From positions 1-28,027 of the forward strand of contig JANPDA010000217.1 of assembly GCA_031431235.1 (NCBI GenBank): a stretch of 28,027 nucleotides of DNA, given 5' to 3'. The translations under genes were made by a program, and so were the position numbers. Source of the stretch: JANNSW01 sp031431235 (GTDB lineage Bacteria; Pseudomonadota; Alphaproteobacteria; Rhizobiales; Hyphomicrobiaceae). Shown here in pieces: positions 7,835 to 15,650 of the stretch. Within the stretch, counting starts at the first letter, position 1, and each line of letters starts with the position of its first letter. Below the pieces are notes generated by a model, which worked only from the letters and a program-made list of their open reading frames with translations, searched no databases and had not been told where the DNA came from.

Positions 7835-8817
7835 GGCAGCTCCTCGGGGCCGATCGGCGCCAATGCTGGACCCTTCATCGCGGCGGAGGAGCGATTGCCA
7901 TGCCGATAGTGCGTGGCGGATCGCCCGACCTGGGTGTGGAGCGCGAGCAACGCCTGCACCGCCGGCCGGTCGGTGCGATGGGTGAGGTGGGACCAGCCAT
8001 GCCGGCCCGCAATCAGCGACGTCTCTGCCCGGTGAGCTGCAAGCCGCTGCTGATAGGATGTGCGCAGGCTTTCGACCCGGCTCGCCAGCATCCCCTCCTC
8101 GGCTTCCATGCCCTCGAACAGCACGCGCCCTTCATAGGGTAGCGTTTCCTCGGCCGGGTCGCTCACCTCGAGCAGATGGCCGCGGATGCCGCCCTGCGAC
8201 AGTCCCCCGACCGCTGCACGCAGGCGCTCGGCCGGCTCCAGGAAGTCGCTGAACAGGATCACCTCCGAGAACCGCGCCAACCGGCGGCCCTGGGGCAGGC
8301 TGGGCTGGGCCGTGCTCGTCTCGATGCTGGCGAGCCGCTCGGCGATCGCCCGTGCTATTCCGCGCCGAGACGAGGGTGGCATCAGATCGATCACGGCGAC
8401 CCGCTCACCACCTTCGCACAGCAGCTCCGCCGCAGCGAGCATCAGCACCACCGCCCGATCCCGCTTCATCGCCACCCGCGGCGAGCTCGCGAACAGCATC
8501 GATGGCGAAAGATCGGCCCATAGCCACACCGTATGGGCTGCCTCCCATTCCTTCTCCCGGATATAGAGCCGGTCGGAGGCTGCCGAGCGGCGCCAGTCGA
8601 TCTGCTGGCGTGCATCGCCTGGCTGCATCTGCCGGAATTGCCAGAAGGTTTCGCCCGGACCGACACGCCGACGGCCGTGCACGCCATAAGCGACGGTCGA
8701 GGCTACATGACGCGCCTCCACCATCAGCTCGGGTAGCCGGCTGACGAGGCTCATCGCCTCGCTCTGCAGATGGCGAACAGAGCCGGGCGCGTCGGCCTTG
8801 GCCTTGCCGGTGGTCAA
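7831..8817 (-). CDS. DUF58 domain protein (VWA-like partner of MoxR)
   Basis: 328 residues. The conserved DUF58 core is clear: FRQMQPGDARQQIDWRRSA (about residues 61-79), followed by RLYIREKEWE and a VWA-like segment in which DLSPSM gives an intact DxSxS metal-site pattern. No membrane segment is visible, so the protein is probably cytoplasmic or peripheral. DUF58 proteins are encoded next to MoxR ATPases almost universally and are thought to be their partners. The TTG start at 8817 lies 7 bases after the MoxR stop codon, and GGAG 10 bases upstream supports it; an ATG 21 codons inside (MSLVSRLPEL) is the alternative. Its 3' end overlaps the next gene by 4 bases. Confidence 0.88.
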   Translation of the reverse strand: MTTGKAKADAPGSVRHLQSEAMSLVSRLPELMVEARHVASTVAYGVHGRRRVGPGETFWQFRQMQPGDARQQIDWRRSAASDRLYIREKEWEAAHTVWLWADLSPSMLFASSPRVAMKRDRAVVLMLAAAELLCEGGERVAVIDLMPPSSRRGIARAIAERLASIETSTAQPSLPQGRRLARFSEVILFSDFLEPAERLRAAVGGLSQGGIRGHLLEVSDPAEETLPYEGRVLFEGMEAEEGMLASRVESLRTSYQQRLAAHRAETSLIAGRHGWSHLTHRTDRPAVQALLALHTQVGRSATHYRHGNRSSAAMKGPALAPIGPEELP

Positions 8818-8824
8818 GCGAGGT

Positions 8825-9820
8825 CTACTCCAGCCGGCGTTTCAGGTCGGCGATCACGCGGCGTGCGTCGATGCCTTGCTGGACGGCATCGTAAGTGACG
8901 GCCATGCGGTGCTTCAGGGCCGGCTCGGCGAGCGCCAGCACGTCGTCGATCGAGGGGGCGAGCCGGCCGTCGAGCAGCGCCTTCGCCCGCACTGCCAGCA
9001 TCAGGGCCTGGCTCGCACGCGGTCCCGGACCCCAGGCGATCAGCTTGTCGGCGTCGCCCCCGGCTCCAGTTCCTGGCCGGGCTGCCCGGACAATGCCGAG
9101 GATCGCATCGACGATTTTTTCACCGACCGGAATTTGGCGCACCAGACGCTGGATCTGCATCAGCTCGCCGGACGAGAGCACCGTGCGAGGCTTCTTCTCC
9201 TCCGTGCCGGTCGTCGCGTAGAGCATCCGCCGCTCGGCGACCTCGTCGGGATAGCCGACATCGACCTCGAGCAGGAAGCGGTCGAGCTGAGCTTCGGGAA
9301 GCGGATAGGTGCCCTCCTGCTCGATCGGATTCTGGGTCGCCAGCACGTGGAACGGCGCCGGCAGATCGTGGCGGATGCCCGCGACCGTCACATGGTGCTC
9401 CTGCATCGCCTGCAGCAGCGCCGACTGGGTCTTGGGGCTCGCCCGATTGATCTCGTCGGCCATCAGCAGCTGGGTGAAGACGGGACCCTTGATGAAGCGG
9501 AAGCTGCGTCCGCTGGAGCCCTCCTCCAGCACTTCGGCGCCGACGATGTCGGAGGGCATCAGGTCGGGCGTGAACTGGATGCGCTTGGCATCGATGCCGA
9601 GCACGATCCCGAGCGTCTCGACGAGGCGCGTCTTGCCGAGCCCGGGCACGCCGACGAGGAGCGCGTGGCCGCCGGCGAGCAGCGTCACGAGCGTCTGCTC
9701 GATGACCGGGCCCTGGCCGAAGATGATGGTCTCTGCTGCCTCGCGAACGAGACGCATGCGATCGCCGGCCGCTTCGATGCGCTCGACGATGTCGGAATCC
9801 GTAGGGGCGAGATTTGTCAT
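8825..9820 (-). CDS. MoxR-family AAA+ ATPase
   Basis: 331 residues from the ATG at 9820. Walker A is GVPGLGKT (in ALLVGVPGLGKTRLVETLG) and Walker B with the MoxR signature is LLMADEINRASPKTQSALLQ; the segment AMQEHHVTVAG and the sensor ATQNPIEQEGTYPLPEAQLDRF follow. This is the AAA_3 family: ATP-driven chaperone-like proteins that insert metals or mature complexes, typically working with VWA-domain proteins, which here are encoded directly downstream. Start choice is uncertain: a GTG two codons upstream (9826) has AGGA 10 bases before it, and an in-frame GTG at 9859 would add 13 residues. It is transcribed away from the DUF1285 gene across a 133-base divergent region. Confidence 0.92.
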   Translation of the reverse strand: MTNLAPTDSDIVERIEAAGDRMRLVREAAETIIFGQGPVIEQTLVTLLAGGHALLVGVPGLGKTRLVETLGIVLGIDAKRIQFTPDLMPSDIVGAEVLEEGSSGRSFRFIKGPVFTQLLMADEINRASPKTQSALLQAMQEHHVTVAGIRHDLPAPFHVLATQNPIEQEGTYPLPEAQLDRFLLEVDVGYPDEVAERRMLYATTGTEEKKPRTVLSSGELMQIQRLVRQIPVGEKIVDAILGIVRAARPGTGAGGDADKLIAWGPGPRASQALMLAVRAKALLDGRLAPSIDDVLALAEPALKHRMAVTYDAVQQGIDARRVIADLKRRLE

Positions 9821-9872
9821 GGGCACGAGTATAGTGTCCTTCAGCCGGCCAACAAGCACCTCTCGCGGAGAA

Positions 9873-9901
9873 TTGGGTCACAAACGTGTTTGGGCTATAG
9901 G
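9873..9901 (+). promoter_or_regulatory. Possible promoter for the DUF1285-Nudix-DUF6111 unit
   Basis: TTGGGT (9873-9878) and TATAGG (9896-9901) are separated by exactly 17 bases, giving a reasonable sigma70-type pair; transcription would start ~45 bases before the ATG at 9954. On the opposite strand TATACT (9830-9835) with TTGTTG 16 bases upstream could serve the MoxR operon, but would give an almost leaderless message. Both are inferred from consensus only. Confidence 0.35.
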
Positions 9902-9953
9902 GTTGGTGCCCGCAAGACGACCTTGGGCATGGCAAGCGACGGACAGGACCGGT

Positions 9954-10577
9954 ATGCCGGCGGAGAATCAGGAAACACCTCAGCCTGTTGAGGGCGCGGG
10001 CACGGCATTGTCGGGGCTCGCCGCTGCGCTGGGCACGCTGCCGGCACGCGGGCATCCCCCTGTGGAAAGCTGGAGCCCGCCCTATTGCGGCGATATCGGC
10101 ATGCGGATTGCCGCGGATGGAAGCTGGTACCACCAGGGTGGCCCCATCAACCGGCCGGCGCTCGTGAAGCTGTTTGCCTCCGTGCTGCGCAAGGACGCGG
10201 ACGGCCGCAGCTATCTGGTGACGCCGGTCGAGAAGTACGACGTCGTGGTCGAGGACGCCCACTTCCTGGCGGTGGAATTGGCCGCCGAAGGGTCCGGGTC
10301 TGAGCAAGTCCTGTATTTCCGCACCAACGTCGACGACCTCGTCTGTTGCGGCAAAGGCCATCCGCTCCGGTTTGGACGCGATCCCCGCTCGGGCGGCTTG
10401 AAGCCCTATCTGCTGGTGCGCGGCCGGCTCGAAGCGCTCCTCACCCGTGCCTGCTATATGGAGCTGGTCGCGTTGGCCGACGTCGTGCTGCTGGAGGGCA
10501 TTCCCCAACTCGGCGTCTGGAGCGCGGAGATGTTCTTTCCAATGGCGCCAGCAGCCGAGATCGAAGGCCTGACATGA
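9954..10577 (+). CDS. DUF1285 domain protein
   Basis: 207 residues. The family hallmark runs through the first half: PPVESWSPPYCGDIGMRIAADGSWYHQGGPINR (quoted in parts: WSPPYCGDIGM, GSWYHQGGPI), followed by LVKLFASVLRKDADG and LVTPVEKYDVVVEDAHFLA. DUF1285 proteins form a two-barrel fold of unknown biochemical function and are typically cytoplasmic. The ATG at 9954 is chosen because AGGA lies 5 bases upstream and the conserved region begins about 30 residues in. The stop codon overlaps the start of the Nudix gene (ATGA), so the two are translationally coupled. This pairing with a CoA pyrophosphatase is common in Hyphomicrobiales as far as I recall. Confidence 0.85.
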   Translation: MPAENQETPQPVEGAGTALSGLAAALGTLPARGHPPVESWSPPYCGDIGMRIAADGSWYHQGGPINRPALVKLFASVLRKDADGRSYLVTPVEKYDVVVEDAHFLAVELAAEGSGSEQVLYFRTNVDDLVCCGKGHPLRFGRDPRSGGLKPYLLVRGRLEALLTRACYMELVALADVVLLEGIPQLGVWSAEMFFPMAPAAEIEGLT

Positions 10578-11251
10578 GCAGCGATTCCGGCTTTCCCCAC
10601 ACACCAGACTCGTTGCGGGTCCTGGCACAAGCACGGCTGCTGGCCGCGCCGGGCGAGACCGTCTTCGATCCCAACCGCCCGCCGGCCCGTGGCGACCACG
10701 ATCTCAATCCAGGCTCCTTCCCGGGTTTCGGCGAGCCGCTCCCGACCCCCAGCCTTCGACCCGCTGCCGTGCTGGTGCCGATCGTGGCGCGCGCTGGCGC
10801 GTTGTCCGTGCTGTTCACGCGCCGGGCCGATCATATGCCCTCCCATCCCGGCCAAGTGGCGTTTCCCGGCGGCAAGATGGAGCCTGCCGATGCCAACCCG
10901 CTCGCCACGGCATTGCGCGAGACCGAGGAGGAGATCGGCCTCGACCGCCGATTTGTCGAGCCAATCGGCTACCTCGACTGCTATCAGACCGGAAGCGGCT
11001 TCCGCATCGTCCCGGCGGTCGCGCTGATCGAGCCGGGGTTTACCCTCGCGCTCGATTCCAACGAGGTGGCCGACATCTTCGAGGTGCCGCTCGGCTTCCT
11101 GCTCGACCACCGCAACCATCAGCGCCACAGCCGGGAGTGGCAGGGCCGCGAGCGCTTCTACTACGCCATCCCTTTTGGCGATCGCACCATCTGGGGCGCG
11201 ACCGCCGGCATGGTCCGCAACCTCACCGAAAGGCTCGCCTGCTCATGTTGA
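10574..11251 (+). CDS. NudL-like Nudix hydrolase (probable CoA pyrophosphatase)
   Basis: 225 residues. The Nudix box FPGGKMEPADANPLATALRE, continuing TEEEIGL, is complete, with the catalytic REtxEE glutamates. Just before it sits LFTRRADHMPSHPGQVAFPGG, the UPF0035/NudL signature that marks coenzyme A pyrophosphatases, which split CoA into 3',5'-ADP and 4'-phosphopantetheine. No signal peptide; presumably cytosolic and Mg2+-dependent. The first ~70 residues are a helical/proline-rich lead seen in alphaproteobacterial versions. It overlaps DUF1285 by 4 bases and the following small gene by 7 bases, so the three form one operon. The ATG at 10574 is fixed by this overlap; longer frames upstream are shadows of DUF1285. 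Confidence 0.9.
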   Translation: MSSDSGFPHTPDSLRVLAQARLLAAPGETVFDPNRPPARGDHDLNPGSFPGFGEPLPTPSLRPAAVLVPIVARAGALSVLFTRRADHMPSHPGQVAFPGGKMEPADANPLATALRETEEEIGLDRRFVEPIGYLDCYQTGSGFRIVPAVALIEPGFTLALDSNEVADIFEVPLGFLLDHRNHQRHSREWQGRERFYYAIPFGDRTIWGATAGMVRNLTERLACSC

Positions 11252-11505
11252 GGCTGCTGCCTGTCATCATCGTCGTGTTCCTGGTGCCATTCATCCTGCA
11301 TGGGCTGGTTCACGTTGTCTCGCGCAAGGAGAGCCTCGAGAGCTATATCGCCCGAGCGCCACTGATGGCGCTCGCCGCAGCAGGCTCCGGGTTGGTGGTT
11401 GCCGTCCTCATCACCTTCGCGACCTTCTCGGGCAACGAGCCCGGCACGACCTACCATCCGGCCGCGATGAAGGACGGCAAGATCGAGCAAGGGCATTTCG
11501 AGTAG
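11245..11505 (+). CDS. Small membrane protein, DUF6111-like
   Basis: 86 residues with two predicted membrane helices, LLPVIIVVFLVPFILHGLVH (about 4-23) and LMALAAAGSGLVVAVLITFAT (about 40-60), then a short polar tail containing GTTYHPAAMKDGKIEQG. Length, topology and the tail motif fit DUF6111, a small inner-membrane family of alphaproteobacteria of unknown function. The ATG at 11245 overlaps the Nudix stop codon by 7 bases; a frame-open stretch upstream is a shadow of the Nudix gene. It ends 13 bases before the convergent stop of the first enolase-superfamily gene, the boundary between housekeeping genes and the metabolic island. Confidence 0.75.
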   Translation: MLRLLPVIIVVFLVPFILHGLVHVVSRKESLESYIARAPLMALAAAGSGLVVAVLITFATFSGNEPGTTYHPAAMKDGKIEQGHFE

Positions 11506-11518
11506 GCGGGCTGCGATC

Positions 11519-12691
11519 TCAGGCGACTTGGAACGCGAGGAGGGCCTCCTCGTTGAGCGTGATCCCCAGGCCGGGCTTGTCGGGTAGTGGGATCACGCCG
11601 TCGATGACCGGCAGCTCCTCGGTGCAGAGCTCGCGCCGCAAGCGTGAATCGGCAAGGCTCGGCGGCAGGAACTCGATGTAGGTGCAGGTCGGCGAGACGG
11701 CCGCCAGATGAGCCGAGGCCGCGATGCCGATGGCCGATTTCCAGCAATGGGGAACGACAGCCAGCCCAAAGTCGCGGGCATGCATGCCGACACGCTTGGC
11801 CTCGGTCAGGCCACCGACGCGGCCGACGTCAGGCTGCACCACGTCGAGCGCCTTGGCGCGCATGAACTCCAGGAACTCGAAGCGCGTGCTCTGCCACTCG
11901 CCGGCTGCGATCCTGACCGGGCTCGCATGGCAGAGCTTGGTGTGGCCCTCGACATCGTCGATCGGCAACGGCGTCTCGACGAAATAGATGTCGTGCTCGG
12001 CAAACATCTCGATCGCCCGCAGCGCCTCCTTCCAGTCCCGCCAGGCGTAGGCCACGTCGACCATCAGCACCATGCCAGGGCCCACGGCCTTCCGGGCCGC
12101 CGCCACCATGCGCGCGCACTCGCGGTCATCCTCGATCTGCAGGCTGTTGTGCGAGTAGGGGCCTTTGAGACAGATCTCCAGCTTGGCCGCCTTGAAGCCG
12201 AGACGCTGGGCCTCCAGCGCACGCTCGACCAGCACCCGCCCATAGGTATCGAGGTCGTCGCCCTCGGGCAGCAGCGAGGCATAGGGCGTGATCGTGCGGT
12301 TGGTGGCGCCACCCATCAATTGCCAGCACGGCTTGCCTTCGATCTTGCCGACCAGATCCCAGAGCGCCATATCCAGCGCGCCGATCGCACAGATGCCGAG
12401 CCCGCGCCTGCCTGTCATGGCCGAGCCGATGTACATCTTCTCCCACAGGCCCTCGATGTCGCGTGGGTCCTTGCCGATCAGCATCTCCCGCAGACCGAGC
12501 CCCATCACGTGGGTGCCCGGCGCCTCGATCATGGCCTTGGCGACCCAGGGATTGGTATCGGTCTCGCCGATCCCCACATGCCCGTCATCGGTGTGGATCT
12601 TGACGACGAGATTGTCCTGGGCAGAAGAGTTGGCGTCGGCCCGATAGTCGGGAAGCAGCAGCACGAAGCACTCGATCTTGGTGATCTTCAT
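11519..12691 (-). CDS. Enolase-superfamily enzyme 1 (mandelate racemase / sugar-acid dehydratase type)
   Basis: 390 residues, full length for the mandelate racemase/muconate lactonising enzyme family: an N-terminal capping domain (to ~130), then a TIM barrel. Metal ligands are visible as D212 (LMVDVAYAW), E239 (YFVETPLP) and E265 (IAAGEW). The His-Asp dyad of the mandelate racemase subgroup is present as D288 (VVQPDVGRVGGL) and H315 (VVPHCW). The second-strand motif is K170-L-E172 rather than the usual KxK. This pattern favours proton abstraction by His and dehydration of a hydroxy acid, not dipeptide epimerisation (which uses two lysines). It is the last gene of the ABC-transporter unit, 20 bases after the ATPase, so its substrate is probably what the transporter imports or a near derivative. 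The precise substrate is unknown. Confidence 0.85.
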   Translation of the reverse strand: MKITKIECFVLLLPDYRADANSSAQDNLVVKIHTDDGHVGIGETDTNPWVAKAMIEAPGTHVMGLGLREMLIGKDPRDIEGLWEKMYIGSAMTGRRGLGICAIGALDMALWDLVGKIEGKPCWQLMGGATNRTITPYASLLPEGDDLDTYGRVLVERALEAQRLGFKAAKLEICLKGPYSHNSLQIEDDRECARMVAAARKAVGPGMVLMVDVAYAWRDWKEALRAIEMFAEHDIYFVETPLPIDDVEGHTKLCHASPVRIAAGEWQSTRFEFLEFMRAKALDVVQPDVGRVGGLTEAKRVGMHARDFGLAVVPHCWKSAIGIAASAHLAAVSPTCTYIEFLPPSLADSRLRRELCTEELPVIDGVIPLPDKPGLGITLNEEALLAFQVA

Positions 12692-12711
12692 CGGGGAAAC
12701 TCACATGTGGA

Positions 12712-14769
12712 TCAGGGTGTGGGACTGCTGGTCTCGAGCTCGGCCAGCGCCTCGCTCGATCGCTGCGCGAGCTCGTCGATGGGGACATGGCAGCGGATGG
12801 CCAGACCCGAGGGCCTGCGTTGCCAGGGCGGTTGCTGCGTGAGACACAACTCGCCCCGCTGCCACGGGCAGCGGCCGGCATAGACGCATGCCGCTCCCTC
12901 GATCGGCTCCGGTGGTGTGAGGATCGCCAGCCGGCTCGCTCGTTTCACCGCCGAAATCCGCGGCACGGCACGGATGAGGCTCAGCGTATAGGGGTGAAAG
13001 GGCGGGCGGAAGATCTCGGCCGTCGGCCCGGTCTCCATCAGCTGCCCGCGGAAGAGCACCCCGACCCGGTCGGCGAGTGAGCGTACGACGGCGAGATCGT
13101 GGGAGATGAACAGCATGGTGAGGCTCTTCTCGGCCCTCAAACGCGCGAGCAGCTCGAGGATGCTCGCCTGCACCGAGACGTCGAGCGCCGAAAGCACCTC
13201 GTCGCACAGGACGAGCGTCGGATCCGCGATCAGGGCGCGCGCGATCGCCACGCGCTGTCGCTCGCCGCCCGACAGCTCGTCGGGATAGCGGTCGCCATAG
13301 GCGGCATCGAGCCTGACGTCGCCGAGCGCAGCCGCGACGCGCGCCAAAATGGCTGCCCGGTCCAACTCGCCCAGCATCTGCAGCGGACGCGCAAGGATGG
13401 TGCCGACCTTGGCGCGGGGATTGAGAGAGGCGTCCGGATTCTGGAAGACATATTGGATCTTGCGCCGCTGCGAGCCGTCACGATGGCGGACGAGGCCTGA
13501 AAGCGGCTTGCCTTCGAGCCGGATGGAGCCGCCCGAGGGCGCGATCAGGCCGCTGATCCCTCGCGCAATCGTCGACTTGCCGCTCCCGGATTCGCCAACG
13601 AGGGCGAATGTCTCGCCCGCTTCGACCGAAAAGCTCACGTCGCTCACGGCCCGGAAACGCTTCGATGGAAACAATAGTCCAATCACGCCGGCGCCAGCGC
13701 CATAGTCGAGACTGAGCCCATCGACCTCCAAGAGTGCCTTGCGCCCCGCCGGCCGATCCGCTCGTTGCGTGCCCGCAACTGAGTGCAACCGGTCATCCGG
13801 GATCTCACGCCAACGCCGGCAGGCCACTTCGTGACCTGGCTCCGTGGGCTCGAGCCGCTGGACGGCGCTGCGGCAGATTTCGTCGGCCAACTCGCAGCGC
13901 GGCGCAAACGAGCAGCCTGGCGGCAGCTCGCGACGGCGCAGCATACCTCTGAGTGGGTGTCCCGAGGTCGTCCCCGGCGCTTCGATGCGCGGCACCGAAG
14001 CAATCAAGCCCTTCGTGTAGGGGTGCCGCGGTTGGGCGAACAGGATGCGCGAGGGTGCGGTCTCGACCAGATGGCCCGCGTACATGACGCCAACGCGATC
14101 GGCGATCTGGGCCAACAGGCCGAGATCGTGGGTCACATAGAGCATCGACGTGCCCAGACGCGCGCGCAGCGAGACGAGCAGAGCGATGATCTGCTCCTGG
14201 GTGGTGACATCGAGACCGGTGGTCGGCTCGTCGAGCACGACCAGATCGGGCTCGCAGCAGAGCGCGTTGGCAATGCAGACCCGTTGCTGCTGGCCGCCCG
14301 AGAGCTGATGGGGGAACCGGCCCAGCAGCTCGCCCGGTCGCGGCAGCCCGACGAGGTCGAGCAACTCCCGCACGCGCCCAGCTGCGCCGGCGGCGCTGTC
14401 CACCCGCCCATGCAGCCGCAGCGTCTCGGCGATTTGATCGCCGACACGAATGCCGGGATTGAGGGCAGTCGTCGGGTTCTGCGGCACGAAGCCGATGCGG
14501 TCGCCGCGCACCCGATCGAGCTCGGGCCTCGAGAGACGCAAGAGGTCGGTGCCTTTGAAGAGCACGCGGCCCGATTCGGCGCGCGCCTGGGGATGCCGGA
14601 AGCCCAGGAGCTGCAGGCCGACCGTCGACTTGCCACAGCCCGATTCCCCGACCAGCCCCAGCACCTCGCCCCGCGCGATGTCGAACGATACGCCATGCAC
14701 GACCGGCGCGAAACTGCGTCCCTGGCGGTAGGAGACGGTCAGGTTCTCGACCGCAACCAGCCTTTCCAT
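12712..14769 (-). CDS. Fused dipeptide/oligopeptide-type ABC ATPase (DppD-DppF in one chain)
   Basis: 685 residues with two complete nucleotide-binding domains. Half 1: Walker A GESGCGKST (41-49), signature LSGGQQQR (156-163), Walker B LVVLDEPTTGLD. Half 2: Walker A GESGSGKST (392-400), signature LSGGERQR (499-506), Walker B LVLCDEVLSALD. Each half ends in the oligopeptide-transporter C-terminal domain; the first carries C286, C292, C299 and C317, a spacing that in related OppD proteins binds a [4Fe-4S] cluster. It energises uptake through the two permeases encoded upstream. The ATG at 14769 overlaps the DppC-like stop codon by 4 bases (ATGA), which sets the start; the open frame further upstream is a shadow of the permease. 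Single-chain versions of this ATPase pair are common in proteobacteria. Confidence 0.93.
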   Translation of the reverse strand: MERLVAVENLTVSYRQGRSFAPVVHGVSFDIARGEVLGLVGESGCGKSTVGLQLLGFRHPQARAESGRVLFKGTDLLRLSRPELDRVRGDRIGFVPQNPTTALNPGIRVGDQIAETLRLHGRVDSAAGAAGRVRELLDLVGLPRPGELLGRFPHQLSGGQQQRVCIANALCCEPDLVVLDEPTTGLDVTTQEQIIALLVSLRARLGTSMLYVTHDLGLLAQIADRVGVMYAGHLVETAPSRILFAQPRHPYTKGLIASVPRIEAPGTTSGHPLRGMLRRRELPPGCSFAPRCELADEICRSAVQRLEPTEPGHEVACRRWREIPDDRLHSVAGTQRADRPAGRKALLEVDGLSLDYGAGAGVIGLLFPSKRFRAVSDVSFSVEAGETFALVGESGSGKSTIARGISGLIAPSGGSIRLEGKPLSGLVRHRDGSQRRKIQYVFQNPDASLNPRAKVGTILARPLQMLGELDRAAILARVAAALGDVRLDAAYGDRYPDELSGGERQRVAIARALIADPTLVLCDEVLSALDVSVQASILELLARLRAEKSLTMLFISHDLAVVRSLADRVGVLFRGQLMETGPTAEIFRPPFHPYTLSLIRAVPRISAVKRASRLAILTPPEPIEGAACVYAGRCPWQRGELCLTQQPPWQRRPSGLAIRCHVPIDELAQRSSEALAELETSSPTP

Positions 14770-15647
14770 CAATGGGCTCCGAGCTTGACGGTACGCCCGA
14801 GGATGCGTGCGAGGCCTTCGGTGAAGAGGTTGAGGCCAACGACAAGGGAAGCAAGCGCGAGGCCGGGCCCGAAAACGGTGACCGGGGAGACCAGCAGCAA
14901 CGTCCGGTTCTCGCTGATCATCAGGCCCCATTCTGGCGTGGGCGGTCGCATGCCAAAGCCCAGAAATCCGAGCGAGCCGATCAGCACTGGCGCATAGCCC
15001 GCTCGCAGCGCGAACTCGACGAGGAGCACGCTCGTCGCGTTGGGGATCAGCTCGCGCCGCATCACCGACCATGGCGTCTCGCCGCGCAGGCGGGCGATCG
15101 TGACGAAATCGCGCGTCGCGATCTCGATCGCCGAGGAGCGTGCCATCCGCGCGATGCGCGGCGCATAGACGAGCGCGACGACGAAAATCACGAGCAGTGG
15201 GTTGCCGGAGAGCTCGGGACCCGCGGCAACGATAGCGAGCAGCGCCAGCACGAGGAACGGGATCGCGATGAGAGCTTCCAGCAGCCGCTGCACGATCTCG
15301 TCGACCCAGCCACCCACATAGCCCGAGAGCAGGCCGACCACAGCGCCGACCACGAGCCCCAACGCCGTGCCCGAAAGCGAAAGCAGCATGACCACATGGC
15401 CGCCGTGGACGACGCGCGAAAGCACGTCCCGGCCGAGTTGGTCGACGCCCATCGGATGCCGCCAGCTCATGGGCTCGAGCGGTAGCCCGGTGCCCATCTG
15501 CGAGTAGCCGTAGGGCGCCCAGAACGGACCTGTCGTGGCAATCACGACATGGGCGAGCAGGATCGCCGCTCCAATCCGGAAGCTCGCCGGTGTGCGCGAC
15601 CAGGTCTCCAGCCATCCGATCCGCTCCGGCGCACTCTCCAGGCTCAT
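14769..15647 (-). CDS. DppC-like ABC transporter permease
   Basis: 292 residues with an N-terminal helix (RIGAAILLAHVVIATTGPFW), the family's LGVDQLGRDVLSR-like segment (MGVDQLGRDVLSRVVHGG), and four to five further hydrophobic helices. The EAA-type loop that contacts the ATPase is ARLRGETPWSVMRRELIPN; the ending SLGFLGFG and PPTPEWGLMI are typical of DppC/OppC. It pairs with the DppB-like permease encoded 3 bases upstream to form the inner-membrane channel. Its stop codon overlaps the ATPase start. Annotation as dipeptide transport is by family only; family-5 systems also move opines, glutathione, sugars and metals. Confidence 0.93.
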   Translation of the reverse strand: MSLESAPERIGWLETWSRTPASFRIGAAILLAHVVIATTGPFWAPYGYSQMGTGLPLEPMSWRHPMGVDQLGRDVLSRVVHGGHVVMLLSLSGTALGLVVGAVVGLLSGYVGGWVDEIVQRLLEALIAIPFLVLALLAIVAAGPELSGNPLLVIFVVALVYAPRIARMARSSAIEIATRDFVTIARLRGETPWSVMRRELIPNATSVLLVEFALRAGYAPVLIGSLGFLGFGMRPPTPEWGLMISENRTLLLVSPVTVFGPGLALASLVVGLNLFTEGLARILGRTVKLGAH

Positions 15648-15650
15648 GTT

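Noticed and set aside
9826..9859. TATACT with TTGTTG as the MoxR promoter
   Set aside because: The spacing (16) fits, but the start point would coincide with the ATG, and if a GTG start at 9826 or 9859 is used the box is within the gene; kept only as a remark.
11519..12691. Enolase 1 as a dipeptide epimerase because it sits beside a Dpp-type transporter
   Set aside because: Dipeptide epimerases use a lysine on both sides of the barrel (KxK and a later Lys); this enzyme has K-L-E and a His-Asp dyad instead.
12712..15615. 967-residue frame suggesting a longer ATPase
   Set aside because: The part upstream of 14769 is an out-of-frame reading of the DppC-like gene; the ATPase homology starts at the ATG overlapping the permease stop codon.
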